DNA of 64,000 bases from Hydrangea macrophylla (taxonomy: Eukaryota; Streptophyta; Magnoliopsida; Cornales; Hydrangeaceae), in the NCBI GenBank assembly GCA_033977485.1, contig CM066991.1, forward strand, positions 130,653,999 through 130,717,998, read 5' to 3'. This document shows, piece after piece, positions 46,935-58,971 of the stretch. The notes beneath the pieces were generated by a model. It had not been told where the DNA came from and searched no databases. It saw only the letters and a program-made list of their open reading frames with translations. Each line of letters starts with the position of its first letter. Position 1 is the stretch's first letter. The translations under genes were made by a program, and so were the position numbers.

Positions 46935-48941
46935 TAAACAAAAAACATCCTCTTTACTAATTAACATTGTCATCTAATCAATGATGGAATGTTATTTAAT
47001 ATCTTTCTTCCTCTTCCTTTTCTTTTCTTACTACTACGTACTAGCTAGTAATGAGATTCAAGCAAAGATTTACGCTCATATGCATAATATGTTTCAAATT
47101 TGAAATTGAGAATGATGGAATGCGGTTCACTACTAGTCCACAAATATTGCTGCACCTAATTTGTATCAATGAGTTCAATGCCCTTCAATCAAACCGTTCG
47201 ATCATCAATCGGTTCAACTTCGTATAAGAACTTATTTTCAACATTTAATTGACCTAGCTATACGGGGCCTTACCCTTGTTGGCTAATGAGCTAGCCCTAC
47301 TATCTCTTCATTACTTTAGGATCCACGTGAAACTCACAAAATATTTAAATTATAGTAGAACTCAAATGGGTGTGACAGACATACGAGATAATTTCTGGTC
47401 CTCTAGTACTAGAATTCCTTGGAAAGAACCTTTCTTTTCTTCTACATTGATATCTAAAATGTTGGAAATTTGATGTTATTTTTTCCAAAAAAGAAGAGAA
47501 TTATTTTGGAAATTTTTTAGATAACAAAAAGTCCTGAAAATATCAACTATATGTCTAGTACTAAGAACCATGTTAAAGGCAGTATGACAGTATTGAAGGT
47601 GATGTTTTGGAAAATCCCAAAAAAAACTCCATCATATGGCATTATTGTTATTGAATGGATGCCCTAACTCCACGATCAAACACTGCCTTCCTCTCACCAA
47701 CATATTGCATGTGACCAAAATATCCTCCCCGACATATTCAACAAAATGACCAAAATACCCAGTAGAATATTGCAGGTTTTAGGCCTTTTATGGAGTTTCT
47801 CTTAGTAAGAGCATGGATAGGACCATCAACCATGTAATGCATTTTAGTGATGACTTTTGTTGGAAATTAAAGTCTATAAAAGTGTACCAGGTTTAGTCCA
47901 TATTTTACTTTTTATCTGTTTCTTGTGAGAACCAGGGTAATGTTGGCTTGACAAATAACCAGTTTTAAGAGAGTTTTGTTAAACTGGAAATGGAGTCTGC
48001 CTATGCAAGCAATTGACATTCACCAATACTTGAATTTATATAACCAATTCACTTATGAACCATATAACCGTTTCTTTGCTTTTTCTAAACAGCTTGCTAG
48101 TTAGTTTAAGTAGAAAATTAGTATATCTTTACAACACTATGAAAACATGCTCTCTCTTTTTTCTTTTTGGGAATACGAAAGATGCTACTTGAAAATTTCT
48201 AATTTTTAGCTTAAGTTTCACTGGAAGTGGATTTCATCAAACGCACAAAAGATTCTGTTTGTTTTATAAATTTTGAGTAAGAAAAGGAAAGCGAGAAGTA
48301 AAAATTGTTTCTCTAATATTTTCCTCCACTGTTTTTTTTTGTTTTTTTTTTTTTTCTTCCCTTTTTGGTCACTAACTTTATGAGTTAAACAGAGCCTAAG
48401 CAACTGTCCTTAAGTCCGATTAAAAAAAATAAGTCTAAGCACACTTATCATATGAGGTATTCACAAGATTAATAAATCCATTATATCTTTAGGCACCAGT
48501 AATGTATATCTATTATTGTATCCGTTTTGCAACACTTTATCCTTCTAAGCTTTGTTTCTCCTCAAAGATGGTGATTGGTGAGTCGGTGACATAACCAACA
48601 TTCATTTTCCAAATAAAATAAAATAAAACAAAACAAATTTCTGATCTAAACCGAGGCTGTTTTAGTGGAGAATATTTAGTGTAACCATACTAATATGATG
48701 GGTATATATATAGTGTTTCTGAGTAAGCTTGTTTTTCACAATGTTTGGATACACATATGTTTAAAATTTGAAATTCCATTGGCTTGTGATATTGCATCAT
48801 GAAAATAATTGTTGAATGGAATATTTTTTTCCCTTTTAGAAATTTGAAAAGAAAAACAATATTGAAAGTAAGTAAAAATTATGAGGTTATATTAGTAATT
48901 TGACAGAACCGATCCGATCCTACAAGGCCCACAACACGCAT
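46935..48941. other. Intergenic, no gene seen
   Basis: AT-rich DNA of about 2 kb. The open frames (47276-47473, 48218-48403) are short, carry no domain and are not supported as genes. Confidence 0.5.
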
Positions 48942-49853
48942 GTGACTTGGTATATGGTTTTTTTTGTAGTACCAACTTGCACCACTAAACTTATAAAGTT
49001 GCAGGGTGTGTTTGAAAATCTCGTTAAATGCTGAAAATGAAAAGTTTTAGCATTTATTTTTCAGTACGTTTGATTAACGCAACATTTTATTGAAAAAGAA
49101 ACCAAAAATCAATTAAAAATTTTAAGTGAAAATTTTATACTAAAAATAATCACTGAATGCAGTCTATTTCATTACTGAATACACTTTTTCAATACTGTAA
49201 ACTCAATCGCTTAAAATTTTCAATATTTCATATTCAGCACTTAATTCAACACACCGGTGACTTGGTATATGTTTTGATGATTTCGTAGTACCAACTTGCA
49301 CCACTAGACTTATAAAGTTGTAGGGTGTGTTTGATAACTTCATTAAGTGCTGAAAATGAAAAGTTTCAGCACTTATTTTTTTTTTTTTAAGTATGTTTGA
49401 TGAGTGCAACATTTAATTGAAAAAGCAACCAAAATCTACTAAAAATTTTTAGTGGAATTTTTTTACTAAAAATAATCATTAAATGCAGTCTATTTCATTA
49501 CTGAATGCACTTTTTTAAGTATTGCAAATTCAATTATTTAAAATTTTCAGTACTTAAAATTGAGCACTTAACTCAACACATAGGTGACTTGATTTATGGT
49601 TTGATCATTTCGTAGTACCAACTTGCACCACTAGACTTTTAAAGTTGTAGGGTGATTTTGATAACCTCATTATGTGCAGAAAAGTGCTGAAAATGAAAAG
49701 TTTTAGCACTTTTTTTCAGTGCGTTTGATAATGCAACATTTAATTGAAAAAGAAACCAAAAATCTACTAAAAATTTTAAATGAAAATTTTCTACTAAAAA
49801 TAATAACTGAATGCAGTCTATGTTTAGCACTTAATTTTCAGTATTATGAAACA

Positions 49854-49855
<2 letters not shown>
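48942..49855. repeat. Three-unit tandem array, about 315-327 bp per unit
   Basis: Units begin GTGACTTGGT or a close variant at 48942, 49257 and 49584. Each holds TAGTACCAACTTGCACCAC, AAAGTTG with GGGTGTGTTTGA (or a variant), GCTGAAAATGAAAAG, ACTAAAAATAA and TTCAGTACTT-like sequence. Inside each unit the GTGTGTTTGA start and the facing TCAACACA end form weak inverted repeats, so the unit may be a MITE plus flank that duplicated. A diverged relative appears at 51225-51450. Confidence 0.85.

Positions 49856-49909
<54 letters not shown>
49856..49909. repeat. Compound (TC)n(AT)n microsatellite
   Basis: About 16 TC units are followed directly by about 11 AT units at the end of the tandem array. 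Confidence 0.95.
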
Positions 49910-49918
<9 letters not shown>

Positions 49919-50019
49919 TCTAAGTAATTATTATTGGCACTTTAAAAGTTATCATTGATACTCTATAATAGCATATTCAATATATGTAATACTATACAAT
50001 TAATGTAACGTATAAAATA

Positions 50020-50310
50020 CTCCCTCCGTCCCATAATAAGTGTCCATATTTCCTTTTTTGGATATCCTACAATAAGTGTCAACTTTCTAAATTGGCATAT
50101 AGCTTTTATTTACTTTCCAAAACTACCCTTATAATAAAGACAAAGTAGCATTTATTTGTGGTCTCAAAATAAATAAAAAGTCAAACACCCATCACATCTA
50201 AGGATAAAATTGAAAATTGACCATTTAATAAACTCAAAAAACTAATAAAATACAACTTTATTAAATAATATGTAAAATACAAGTAAACGCTTATTATGGG
50301 ACTAAAAAAG
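50020..50310. mobile_element. Stowaway-like MITE, 291 bp
   Basis: The left end CTCCCTCCGTCCCATAATAA is the classic Stowaway (Tc1/mariner) terminal sequence. The right end TTATTATGGGACT mirrors it. TA lies on both sides (50018-50019, 50311-50312). Confidence 0.9.
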
Positions 50311-50312
50311 TA

Positions 50313-50885
50313 TCATTAGTAATCCATAGGGTGTCAATAGACACGCCCTAAATCTATATGCACATGTATAAATCTACAATAAATATATGGTCTCTGTGTT
50401 GTGTGTTTCAAGGTTATCTTTTTAGGAGGCCAGTGGGCTAGCACTTTTTAGTGGGTACACGTGAAAATTTGAGAGGGTACAGATATGTTGGTCCCAAATT
50501 GCGTACGGAACTGGTACAAAATCCTTGCTGTTAGATACACTCATACACATCATCACATGTACTGTTTTCATATCCCAAAAGTGATCAGCCACACATGAAT
50601 ATATATATATATATATATATACGTACGAGATGACCTGTTGCCACTTGCCACCGCCCCCAATTATGCTTGCAACTATGTATTGCAGAAAATATTTATTGTA
50701 ATAGTTATTTTATTAATGTGGTATAATAATTAAATTTAAATTTTTTATTTATTTTTCTGCACCTCTTATTGTATTTTTTTTAAAGAAAATCTCATTCATA
50801 TAAGCACAAATATCACATTTGTGGGTTATTTTGTTGACGTGATATCCCTGTTGTATTTAATATTTACTCTTCGTATAGGTACACA
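50313..50885. other. Intergenic, no gene seen
   Basis: Contains a (TA)n run at about 50600-50621. Nothing else was recognised. The last 8 bp (GGTACACA) are the duplication of the next element. Confidence 0.5.
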
Positions 50886-51164
50886 CAGGGCCGGTCTTGA
50901 GCCAATTTTGCGAAGTAATCGCATAGGGCCTCAATTTTAGGTCTTATTTTTAGGCCTGTTTTTTTTCCTAATTTCTTCCTAATTTTTATGAAACTTATCC
51001 TTTTGAAGCCTATTTTCTTTCTATTTTCTATGAAACTTATCATTTCTAGGCCTAATTTCTTCTTAATTTCAATGAAACTTAGCATAGAGGCCTAATTTTT
51101 TCGGCCCCTATAAAAATTCGCTTGAGGCCACGGATAATTTTTGACATCTCAGGGCCGGGCCCTG
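50886..51164. mobile_element. hAT MITE, 279 bp
   Basis: The ends are CAGGGCCGG and CGGGCCCTG. A perfect 8-bp duplication GGTACACA flanks it (50878-50885, 51165-51172), diagnostic of hAT. The interior repeats TAGGCCTAATTT-type and ATGAAACTTA units several times. Confidence 0.9.
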
Positions 51165-51172
51165 GGTACACA

Positions 51173-52929
51173 TTGTCCGTATACTTATAACTCTATGTAC
51201 AGAGTAATGCTATAATATATCAATTTTAGGATGTTTTTGATACACTATTAAGTGTTGATAATAAAAGAATTTGTTACTTATTTTATTTGAATACGTTCAA
51301 TAATGTACTAATGAACTGAAAAGTAGTCAAAAGTCTATTTAAGGTTTTTTTCTTTTTTTTTTTAAACAAAAATATCATTGAACGATTTCTATTTCAGTAC
51401 TTGAAACATTAATTTTTGTACTAGAAATTCAGCATGTAAATTTTTTTATTACTTAACTTTTAGCATTATAATATTTTAACAACAATTGTAATATATATTA
51501 TGACAGTAATTAGTGATACTATATACCATTACAAGTGGTACAAATGATAAAGCAATGAAAAACCAAATATGAGAAACATAACATTGCTCGTGTATACGTG
51601 TGTGATATCGGACAACAATAGCATGCTTATAAAACCATCACAGACTTGCCAGTTATAACATGGGATTAATTAGCATTTTGAACCACGTTCTTAGATATTT
51701 CTTCCAAGTTGTTGGGGGCAGTTGGCTCGGAGAATTACAATATATATTTGGCATTTGCTACCCAATTAAGTAATATATATTGTGTTCAAATTTGAATTGA
51801 CAAAAAAAAGCTCCTGTCAATTACTGGAATAATTTTATAACGAGAAGTATTAAGTGCTTTTTCCATTGCACGGTTGCACCTTATTAATCCTTCGTGCTAT
51901 AAATAATCTGATTAAAGCATAAATACTAAAAAAAAATTACATCTCTAATGTACCTTCTATTCTCCTCAAAATTACACTAAAGTGAAACTATTAAGATTTT
52001 TCTCAAAATTGATGAAAATTCTAAAATTGACCAAAAACATTTAACCGCCTTTGTAAAGTTAATTTTGGGGTTAATCCCCTATGTGAGGATAGTGCTGCCA
52101 ATATTTAACCCACTTATGTGGAGCTAGTTTTTAACACTTAACCCCTTTGGGGGGCAATTTTGGAGGTTAATTTTGACACTTAAACTCTTCTACGAGGAGC
52201 TAATTTTAATACCCATGTGGGACTATTTTGTGAGATATCTTGGTAATTTTACTTTAGTTCAAAACCACCAGGCCAGGGGATTAAGTGTCTACTTTTAAAT
52301 CACATGGGTGTAAAGTGAAAATGTGCCTAATCGTAAGAGTAAAATGTAATTAACCCTTTTTTGTAAGATCCAAGTAATTCCATCACTTTAATGAGGTGGT
52401 ATAAGCTTTTTTGTCTAAAAAACAGGAGTTTCTAGGTACCTTTAGGGTACCACGTAACCAATAGCAATGAGTATTTTGGGTGGGACCCACACTTTACTCC
52501 AACTTTTAGGTGAGAGTCCCATTCAAAAAATCCACTCCAATGTGGTAGGGTGTTATGTGGTACACGCAATGTATCTAAAAATTTTTCCTAAAAAAATGTG
52601 CTCTCACTAGTGGGAACTCAACTTTTTAGGGAGCAAAAGAATCTGCACATTACTTTCCACAATTGCCTCTAATCATTAGAATAAATTTTTTTTTAGTTTT
52701 GTTTTAGTGCAGATTTCAAGGAAGGGTAGTTTAAAAAGTAAGTAAAAATTACTATAAACTAATTTAATAAAGCGGTAAAAAATTTTAGGACATCCCAAAA
52801 AAAAAAAAAACATAGACTATTTTTAAGGGACGAAAGAAGTATGTGCTTTTTCGAATTTAGATAGATGTAGTAGATCCTTGCTCGTTACCACTACACTAAT
52901 GATATATATATATATATATATATACATAT
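51173..52929. other. Intergenic with possible MITE fragments
   Basis: At 52430-52590 CTAGGTACCTTT faces GGTACACGCAATGTAT across a GTGGGACCCAC-rich interior, perhaps a degraded MITE. At 52020-52250 TTAACCC-type phrases repeat without a clear unit. No gene is seen. Confidence 0.35.
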
Positions 52930-53109
52930 ATATAATTCTCTAAAGATGGCGCCCTCTCTTTAATAAAGAGAGGGCCTCTGTTTTGGCCGACAGACCGTCT
53001 TTTCATTAGGGGCAGTGTTGTCATTTTACCGTTTTTAAACACGATCTTACGGCCAAAACAGAGGACATCTCTTCAATAAAGAGAGGACGCCTTCTTTAGA
53101 ATCTGACTG
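52930..53109. mobile_element. Foldback MITE, second copy of the 39966-40147 family
   Basis: It shares TTCTCTAAAGA, CTCTCTTTAATAAAGAGAG, GGCCTCTGTTTTGGCC and the ending TCTGACTG with the copy at 39966-40147. Both sides are (TA)n, so the target duplication cannot be read. Confidence 0.8.
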
Positions 53110-53154
53110 ATATATATATATATATAAATAAAAAGAAGAAGATGAAGAAAATAG

Positions 53155-53320
53155 ATGTAGTAGATAAGCTCCGGGTGTTATACCCAGAGGTCTCAAATTC
53201 GAATCTCAAGGGGATGACCACAGGTGATTTACCCGGACGCCCTGGCCTCGTGAAATTAGTTGAGGTGCGCTCAAGCTGGCCCAGACACCCACGGTTACAA
53301 AAATAAAAATAAAAATAAGC
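53155..53320 (+). mobile_element. Au-type SINE
   Basis: A tRNA-like head with a B-box-like AAATTCGAATC (53196-53206) leads to the 3' block TTAGTTGAGGTGCGCTCAAG and CTGGCCCAGACACCC. This block is characteristic of the plant Au SINE family. A short (AAAAT)n tail runs 53298-53318. The 5' end and target duplication are not certain. Confidence 0.8.
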
Positions 53321-54494
53321 ATTTGCGGTGTGTATATAAATATATAGTGTTGTGTTTGTTTAAGTTAGGTTGTGAATCGTGAACAAGTGCTATTCTCATA
53401 AACTTGTAATTTTATCCCCAATCTAGAAGGTTGGCTATCTTGGTAATGTGTTAACAGTTGTTGATAAATTAGCAACATATCTGTAGCCTTAAATTAAGAT
53501 ATCTGGTAGCTTATTCTTAAATTAAGATGGTCTCAATATATCTGTAGCCTTGCTTATAACTTCGACGTGTGTGTATATATATATATACACAAAATCTTCG
53601 TATGATCGTGTTATCGATTTTTGATGTGCAGGTATATACCACTTGTACTCATCGTATCATTAATTAATCTGTCAATTTAATTATGATTTAACTTGAATTG
53701 CATCGCAGGTTAATTAGTCGAAGTTTCTTCTCATTTTTATCGAATATTTATAGTGCATTAATATATATATATATATATAGATATTTATTTATTTATGGAG
53801 GGTCATAGACAATTTGGTAATTGGGGCAACAATATTGGTATTGGAATACTCAAACACATGGATGGCCAAGCTTAAAAAAAGTATGTCAGTCGTTAGATTT
53901 GATAACGATGTGAGGAATCTAGTCATATCATTTAGAATTATACCATTAATTTTCTAGGCTAGGACATAGAAAATTGAGATTCTTGCTCTAATTTCCACAA
54001 GGTTTGGGAGTTAGAGAATTGAGATTGTTTATTTAGATATTGAGTATTGCTTGCCTCTATCGTATGAGTTCGTACGTAGCTAGTATTCATTCACTAATAA
54101 TTTTAGACACACAATACGAATTATAATCCCAAACTATACAAGTATCACATTTAATTATTTAAGTACAAGACTCCATATTTAGGAAGATCTAATTTTAAAA
54201 TCTATAAATTATTATATATGATTTTGTAATTTTGTAAAAAATCTATAGAGGCCTATGCCACCCCTAAATTCATGTAGGTCCACCCATATATATATATATA
54301 TATATATATGTGTATATGTATATATAATTGGTGACAGAGAGATAATTTCTGAGATTTGAACTCTTAACATTCATGTCAAAACGGAGAAAGTTTATTCCTC
54401 TATTATCTGGCTTCCCAAATTTATGTTTGTGGAGCCACCCACTTGGTTTGAGAGTGTCAATCTTTCCGAAGTGTAAGTGCTTATGAGAGACTAA
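53321..54494. other. Intergenic, no gene seen
   Basis: Contains (TA)n runs at about 53573-53586, 53760-53779 and 54288-54310. The open frame at 54270-54506 crosses one of them and is not supported. Confidence 0.5.
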
Positions 54495-55106
54495 GAGTAT
54501 CTCCAATGTAAAAAGCTATTTTTTCCATTTTAAAGCTATAATTTGACACTGCTACAGTATCAAAAAACTATATTTTGACAATACTCCTCCAATGGTAGAT
54601 TTCATCCAAACTATCAAATTTTGGGTCAGCTACCATTCTCCTAGTATGCATGTTTGTAATAAAATGTTTATCTATGAATCTCTACAGCTTAATGAATTCA
54701 ACAAGAACTTAACATTTTCATTAATCATAAAAAAAAATTAATAATAAAAAATAAAAAATTGTAAAAAATTTTAAGGAAGAAAACAATATAATAAAATTGG
54801 ACAAGAAAGCACAATATAGAAAATGAGTACAAGTTTTATATTTATAGACATTTAGGAGGGTATAAAAATAAAATTACAAAAACTAGCCGTTGGTTTTGCA
54901 AATAGCCGGTGGCAGCTCCCATTATTCTCATGGGCCCACTCTTTTGCAAATATAGCTTTTGGTTTAAAAGCTCTCAAATTTGACAACCAAAATGACAAAG
55001 TCATTTTTTGGTAGGTCAAATGACCCAGCGTTGGAGTGACTAAATATGATAGAGCTACCAATTATTGACTTTGGCAGTGAATTTGATGGTAGCGTTGGAG
55101 CTGCTC
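54495..55106. mobile_element. GAG...CTC element with TAA duplication, 612 bp
   Basis: The left end GAGTATCTCCAATG pairs with the right end GTTGGAGCTGCTC. TAA flanks both sides (54492-54494, 55107-55109). Ends and duplication match the family at 11639-11741 and 35060-35500. No transposase frame was found. Confidence 0.65.
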
Positions 55107-55139
55107 TAAGATGTAAAAGCACAAGTACAAATACTTGTA

Positions 55140-55250
55140 GGGTAATACTATGTGCACATAAAGTGTGTACATAAAGATTTGGACCATTGACCCACCAAAA
55201 TGAATAGGCCAAATCTTTATGTGCACACTTAATGTGCACTAATCATTACT
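55140..55250. mobile_element. Foldback MITE, about 111 bp
   Basis: GGGTAATACTATGTGCAC on the left pairs with GTGCACTAATCATTACTC on the right. The arms contain AAATCTTTATGT and its complement, making an almost complete hairpin. Confidence 0.75.
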
Positions 55251-56478
55251 CATACTTGCACTAAAAAGAGATTCTTTAACTCAATCATTTCTATACTATG
55301 AATTGCAGAGAGCTTCTAAGTGCACCCACAAAATAGTACTCTCTACACCCACATGCCCGCGTAGAAAGAAAAGCTGTAACTGCGTTTAGAAACTCCTAAA
55401 ATTGCACAAGAAAATAGCAAGTGGTGAGAGAAATTAAGTCATAAACCCCAAAAGTTGTAGTTTGGCTGCTTAAGGGTGGAGGGCAGGGAGGGCCCCTCCC
55501 CAAATTTTTTTATGGGAAAAAAAAAGTAATTTATAGTATTTAATGTGTGTAATTAGTCCTCTCAAAGTTTGATTTTTTTTTTTTTTGTGTAATTTGTTGA
55601 TCTTTTGTAATTCAGCAATGTTAAATATTTGTTCTATCACATTTTCTTCTTATTTTTCAATTTAGCTCAACATAAGTTACGTGCGATCAGTCAAATTTTA
55701 CAAATTACAATTAAGCAATCAATCCTTATAATTGAAAAAAAAGTTATATACCGAAAATTCGAATAAAAGATATGAGAATAAAAAATAAAAATAAATAAAA
55801 AAATCTCGGAGGAGCTATCCCCGAATCCCCGTTTAAATCCACTACTATATGTGTGCCTTCCACACTCAGTCCCACTACAAAAACTTGGCTCCACCATTGG
55901 TTTGGCTAAACTTTAAACATTGAATGTAAATTCAAATCTGTTGTATAGTTGTCTGAAGTGAATATGCAGAATCTCAGTTTGCCATTTAGCTCTGCTTGGC
56001 AGCAATCATACATTTTGAATGCAATTCATCAATTAGCAAGTTTAAGATCACTTCAGATCCATCTTTATCACTATGATATAAATCACAACTGAGAATACAT
56101 GTTAGGACCAAGTTACCAATCATAGCACAAAGCCTAGTTGGAAGATCACATGCACTGTTCATGATTATTAAAATATCTTAACAATTTTAACCATTATAAC
56201 TCCAGCCAAAACACCTTCTCTACAAATAAATTGTTAAGTTCTCCATCTTTCTCATCTCTTTCATATAGGAAGCATTATCTTTTATCAGAGTAATCTGCGC
56301 GCAACTAAAAAAGTTAATTAAAAAAATCACCGAATGAAGTGGATAATTAAAAGTCTTTACTCCTATTTCATTACAACTTAAAAGGGCATGCATAATTTTT
56401 AATTTTGATTTCAAAATTATCGATGACACATCATTCACTAACAAAAGGGTAAGCACTTTAGTGTTGTTGCTTAGGTCA
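55251..56478. other. Intergenic with a possible hAT remnant
   Basis: Around 55480-55500 GGGAGGGCCCCTCCCC and at 55884-55897 CTTGGCTCCACCATT resemble hAT-type ends, but the terminal repeats do not close. No gene was recognised. Confidence 0.35.
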
Positions 56479-56599
56479 TGTAGATGCTGTTTTAGCACCT
56501 TATTGGTCCATAAAAACTGGAGTATTATATTACTAATGTGTTGCTTATGCGAACATTATTATTTAGACCAATGAAATGCTAAAACATGCAGCATCCACA
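56479..56599. mobile_element. Foldback MITE, about 121 bp
   Basis: TGTAGATGCTGTTTTAGC and ATTGGTC on the left pair with GACCAAT and GCTAAAACATGCAGCATC on the right, forming a hairpin. The target duplication was not determined. Confidence 0.65.
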
Positions 56600-56605
56600 G
56601 TATGC

Positions 56606-57116
56606 ATATAAATGGATCGGATCTAGATCGGATTCACAAAATTCAGATCCAGATCCTGTCCATTTATCCGTCGAATTTGGCTTATTATATCCAGATTTGA
56701 TTAGACAAGAATTTTCAGATTTGTTTATCGGATCTAAAACGGCAACTTAACTGCTTATATGTATTCTAGTAATAGCAAAAATTATATATATATATATATA
56801 TTATTTTTCTCAATACATACACAAAAATCAATAACCCATCAAAACACTTGATTATATACAAAAATCCTATCTTTTAATCAAAATAATGTACTACTGAGAT
56901 TTAATTTTGTACTCTGTATAATATAATATATACTCTACAATACGTTGTTCAATTTTACATGTAATAGTAATCCTATCTAGTGTATTGTATGTAATTCGGG
57001 TATTAAGCGGATCGAATACCACAAAACCATATCCGATCCGTGAATCTAGCATTTTAAACGGATCTAGATATGGATTTGAATCTAAAAAAAAAATACTCAA
57101 ATCCATCAAAAAGTGC
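56606..57116. repeat. GGATC/GGATT-rich repeat, probable MITE
   Basis: Repeated forms of GGATCGGATCTAGATC and CAGATCCAGATCC on the left face GGATCTAGATATGGATTT on the right, suggesting degraded inverted repeats. A (TA)n run lies at about 56785-56801. The frame at 56891-57109 is not supported. Confidence 0.45.
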
Positions 57117-57385
57117 TAGATTCAGACCATGGCACAAATGTCAAAAAAAAAAAAAAAATGGAGTGTGTGTGTGTGAGAGAGAGAGGCCAAGTTCAAGTAA
57201 CGATAATAACTACCAACCATGAGCATATTTTAATAAACAATGGAATTAAAACACCTCCCCCACCCCCCCAAAAAAAAAAAAAAAAAAAAAGGGACAAAAA
57301 GGGTAAAGGACAAAAGAAAAGGGCAAAAAAAAAAAAAAAAGTTTAAGAAATTTGAAAATATTTAGAGATATCCAATTATGGAACA
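57117..57385. other. Low-complexity 3' flank of the FAF gene
   Basis: A (GT)n/(GA)n tract (57162-57184), C-rich DNA and two long A-runs (57270-57290, 57326-57341). It lies just beyond the FAF stop codon and may include its 3' untranslated region. Confidence 0.5.
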
Positions 57386-58306
57386 TTAAGAAGTAGCCAC
57401 CCAAAAAGGTTTCCAATCACACAATCTGTCATTGCCATGCCCACTTTCCTTGCACCTGCTTGGCCTTTGAAACTTCTCCATCCCCATTCCAACCTCAACA
57501 TCATAACTATTCCCATCCATGTCCCCACTCACACATGCTTCATCTTCTTCTTCTTTTTCTTCTTCTTCACCATTATTGGCCTCATTTTCAAATCCGTCTT
57601 TTTCACAGTCTACAACACCCTTTTCTTCTTCTCTCTCCTCTGTTTCCACTTCAGAGTCAAAATCAGTGGCATTACATTCAGTCAAAAAGCTTAGCCTAAG
57701 GCGGCCATTGCTACGTTCTGTATGTAGATATGTATGTATTTTTGGTGTCTCCACGGCCTTGATGATCAACCTACCGCCTTCGCGGTGGGACCGGACTTGG
57801 AGGGAATTCGAGCTGGTCAAGGGGGGAGGAAAATTGGGAGATTTTTCTTTCTTGGGTTTCATTCTTTTCTCTTTTCTTGGTGATCTTTCAATCCCAAAAT
57901 CGGTGGAAGAGAGAGAAAAGAAGGTGCTTTCAATGGTCTCAGAGCCAGTCTCGCTGCCCAAATTCTCAGTACACAATTCCAAGCTTCTCTCACTAAGCAT
58001 GGACAAAGATCTCTTAGCCATTGGAGGCACATACTGGGTTGTTTCTTTCTCAAAGTCTTGTTTGGGAAATTGGGAGTAATTGGGGATTGTTTGGAGGAAA
58101 TTAAAACCACCCAATTGAGGATTTGAGGGTATGGGCTTGTTTGGGTCATCATAATGGGAATTTTCTAACATGGAAGGTCTTTTGGGTGAGCCAATGGATT
58201 CAGAGAATTGGGGCTTTGGTGGGGCCAATTTGAGCCTGAGTGTCCTTGTTTCCATGAGCTGGGACTCAAGACATGGCTGCAATCCTTGACACACAACTGT
58301 GGACAT
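57386..58306 (-). CDS. FAF: FANTASTIC FOUR (FAF) family protein, 306 aa, single exon
   Basis: The minus-strand frame opens MSTVVCQGLQPCLESQL and ends with RPSRCKESGHG and WKPFWVATS, both typical of FAF proteins. The FAF domain spans about residues 157-208: FPPPLTS, then REGGRLIIKAVE, then ERSNGRLRLSFL. It is preceded by a lysine-rich stretch (residues 144-155) that could serve as a nuclear localisation signal. Residues 218-264 form an acidic, Glu-rich region. In Arabidopsis, FAF proteins modulate shoot meristem size by acting on the WUSCHEL-CLAVATA3 circuit; that role is inferred here. There is no intron, as usual for the family, and no sign of damage. The first ATG (58304-58306) matches the family N-terminus, which supports the chosen start. 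Confidence 0.92.
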   Translation of the reverse strand: MSTVVCQGLQPCLESQLMETRTLRLKLAPPKPQFSESIGSPKRPSMLENSHYDDPNKPIPSNPQLGGFNFLQTIPNYSQFPKQDFEKETTQYVPPMAKRSLSMLSERSLELCTENLGSETGSETIESTFFSLSSTDFGIERSPRKEKRMKPKKEKSPNFPPPLTSSNSLQVRSHREGGRLIIKAVETPKIHTYLHTERSNGRLRLSFLTECNATDFDSEVETEEREEEKGVVDCEKDGFENEANNGEEEEKEEEDEACVSGDMDGNSYDVEVGMGMEKFQRPSRCKESGHGNDRLCDWKPFWVATS

Positions 58307-58452
58307 AGTTGTGATGATAGCTTACCCAGTTATAGAAATGTTAAGAAACAGAGGATTCAACAAGTGAGGCTTGCAAAGGAAGGGGAAAAAAAAAAAACAG
58401 AGGAGTTGAGCTTTTGGAGAGTTTTGAGTATGGTGGAAAGGGTACATATGGT

Positions 58453-58503
<51 letters not shown>

Positions 58504-58700
58504 GAGAGATGGGATTGAAACATGAGGGATAAGTGAGGAGTTGGGTGTGTGTGTATTTGTAGTCAACCCAAAAGTGCCTTGGATGTCTTCTTTGGAGAGA
58601 GAGAAAGAGACAGAGGGGAAACTTTTTACACCACTTGAATTTTTCAATTATAAATCTGCCACACACTTGAAAAAAAAAAAAGGAAAAAAAAAAAAGAAAG
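58307..58700 (-). promoter_or_regulatory. FAF 5' leader and proximal promoter with (GA)n/(CT)n tract
   Basis: About 150 bp upstream of the FAF start codon, a (GA)n tract of about 24 units (58453-58501; (CT)n on the gene strand) is followed by a (GT)n stretch at 58543-58553. CT-rich tracts near transcription starts are common in plants. The transcription start and TATA box are not clear. A-rich DNA at 58670-58698 marks the outer edge. Confidence 0.5.
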
Positions 58701-58971
58701 AAAAAGTGTGGAGTAAAAGAATATTCTCTTACATCAATTTTATTTATTTATTTAAATTTTTTTTGTTGTTGCATTTTGTGTGAAAATCTACAGAATTTGA
58801 ACTTTTTCGTATCTCATGCAGATAGACTCCTGGGGAGATGAAGTAAAAATTCAATACAACCGTGACGGCACTATTTTCAACACATAAATGCACATTGTTT
58901 TTTTTTTTTTTTTTTAAATTATAACTGAGATGGATGTACACTCACACTGAATTTCGTACTTAATAATCTTG
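58701..58971. other. Intergenic, no gene seen
   Basis: AT-rich, with a T-run at about 58899-58915. The last 9 bases (ATAATCTTG) are the target duplication of the next element. Confidence 0.5.

Noticed and set aside
53155..53300. A tRNA gene
   Set aside because: Only pol III box similarity is present. The 3' block matches an Au SINE and no cloverleaf can be drawn.
57437..58152. Plus- and minus-strand frames overlapping FAF (up to 186 codons)
   Set aside because: They are antisense or shifted shadows of the FAF frame, which has clear family motifs.
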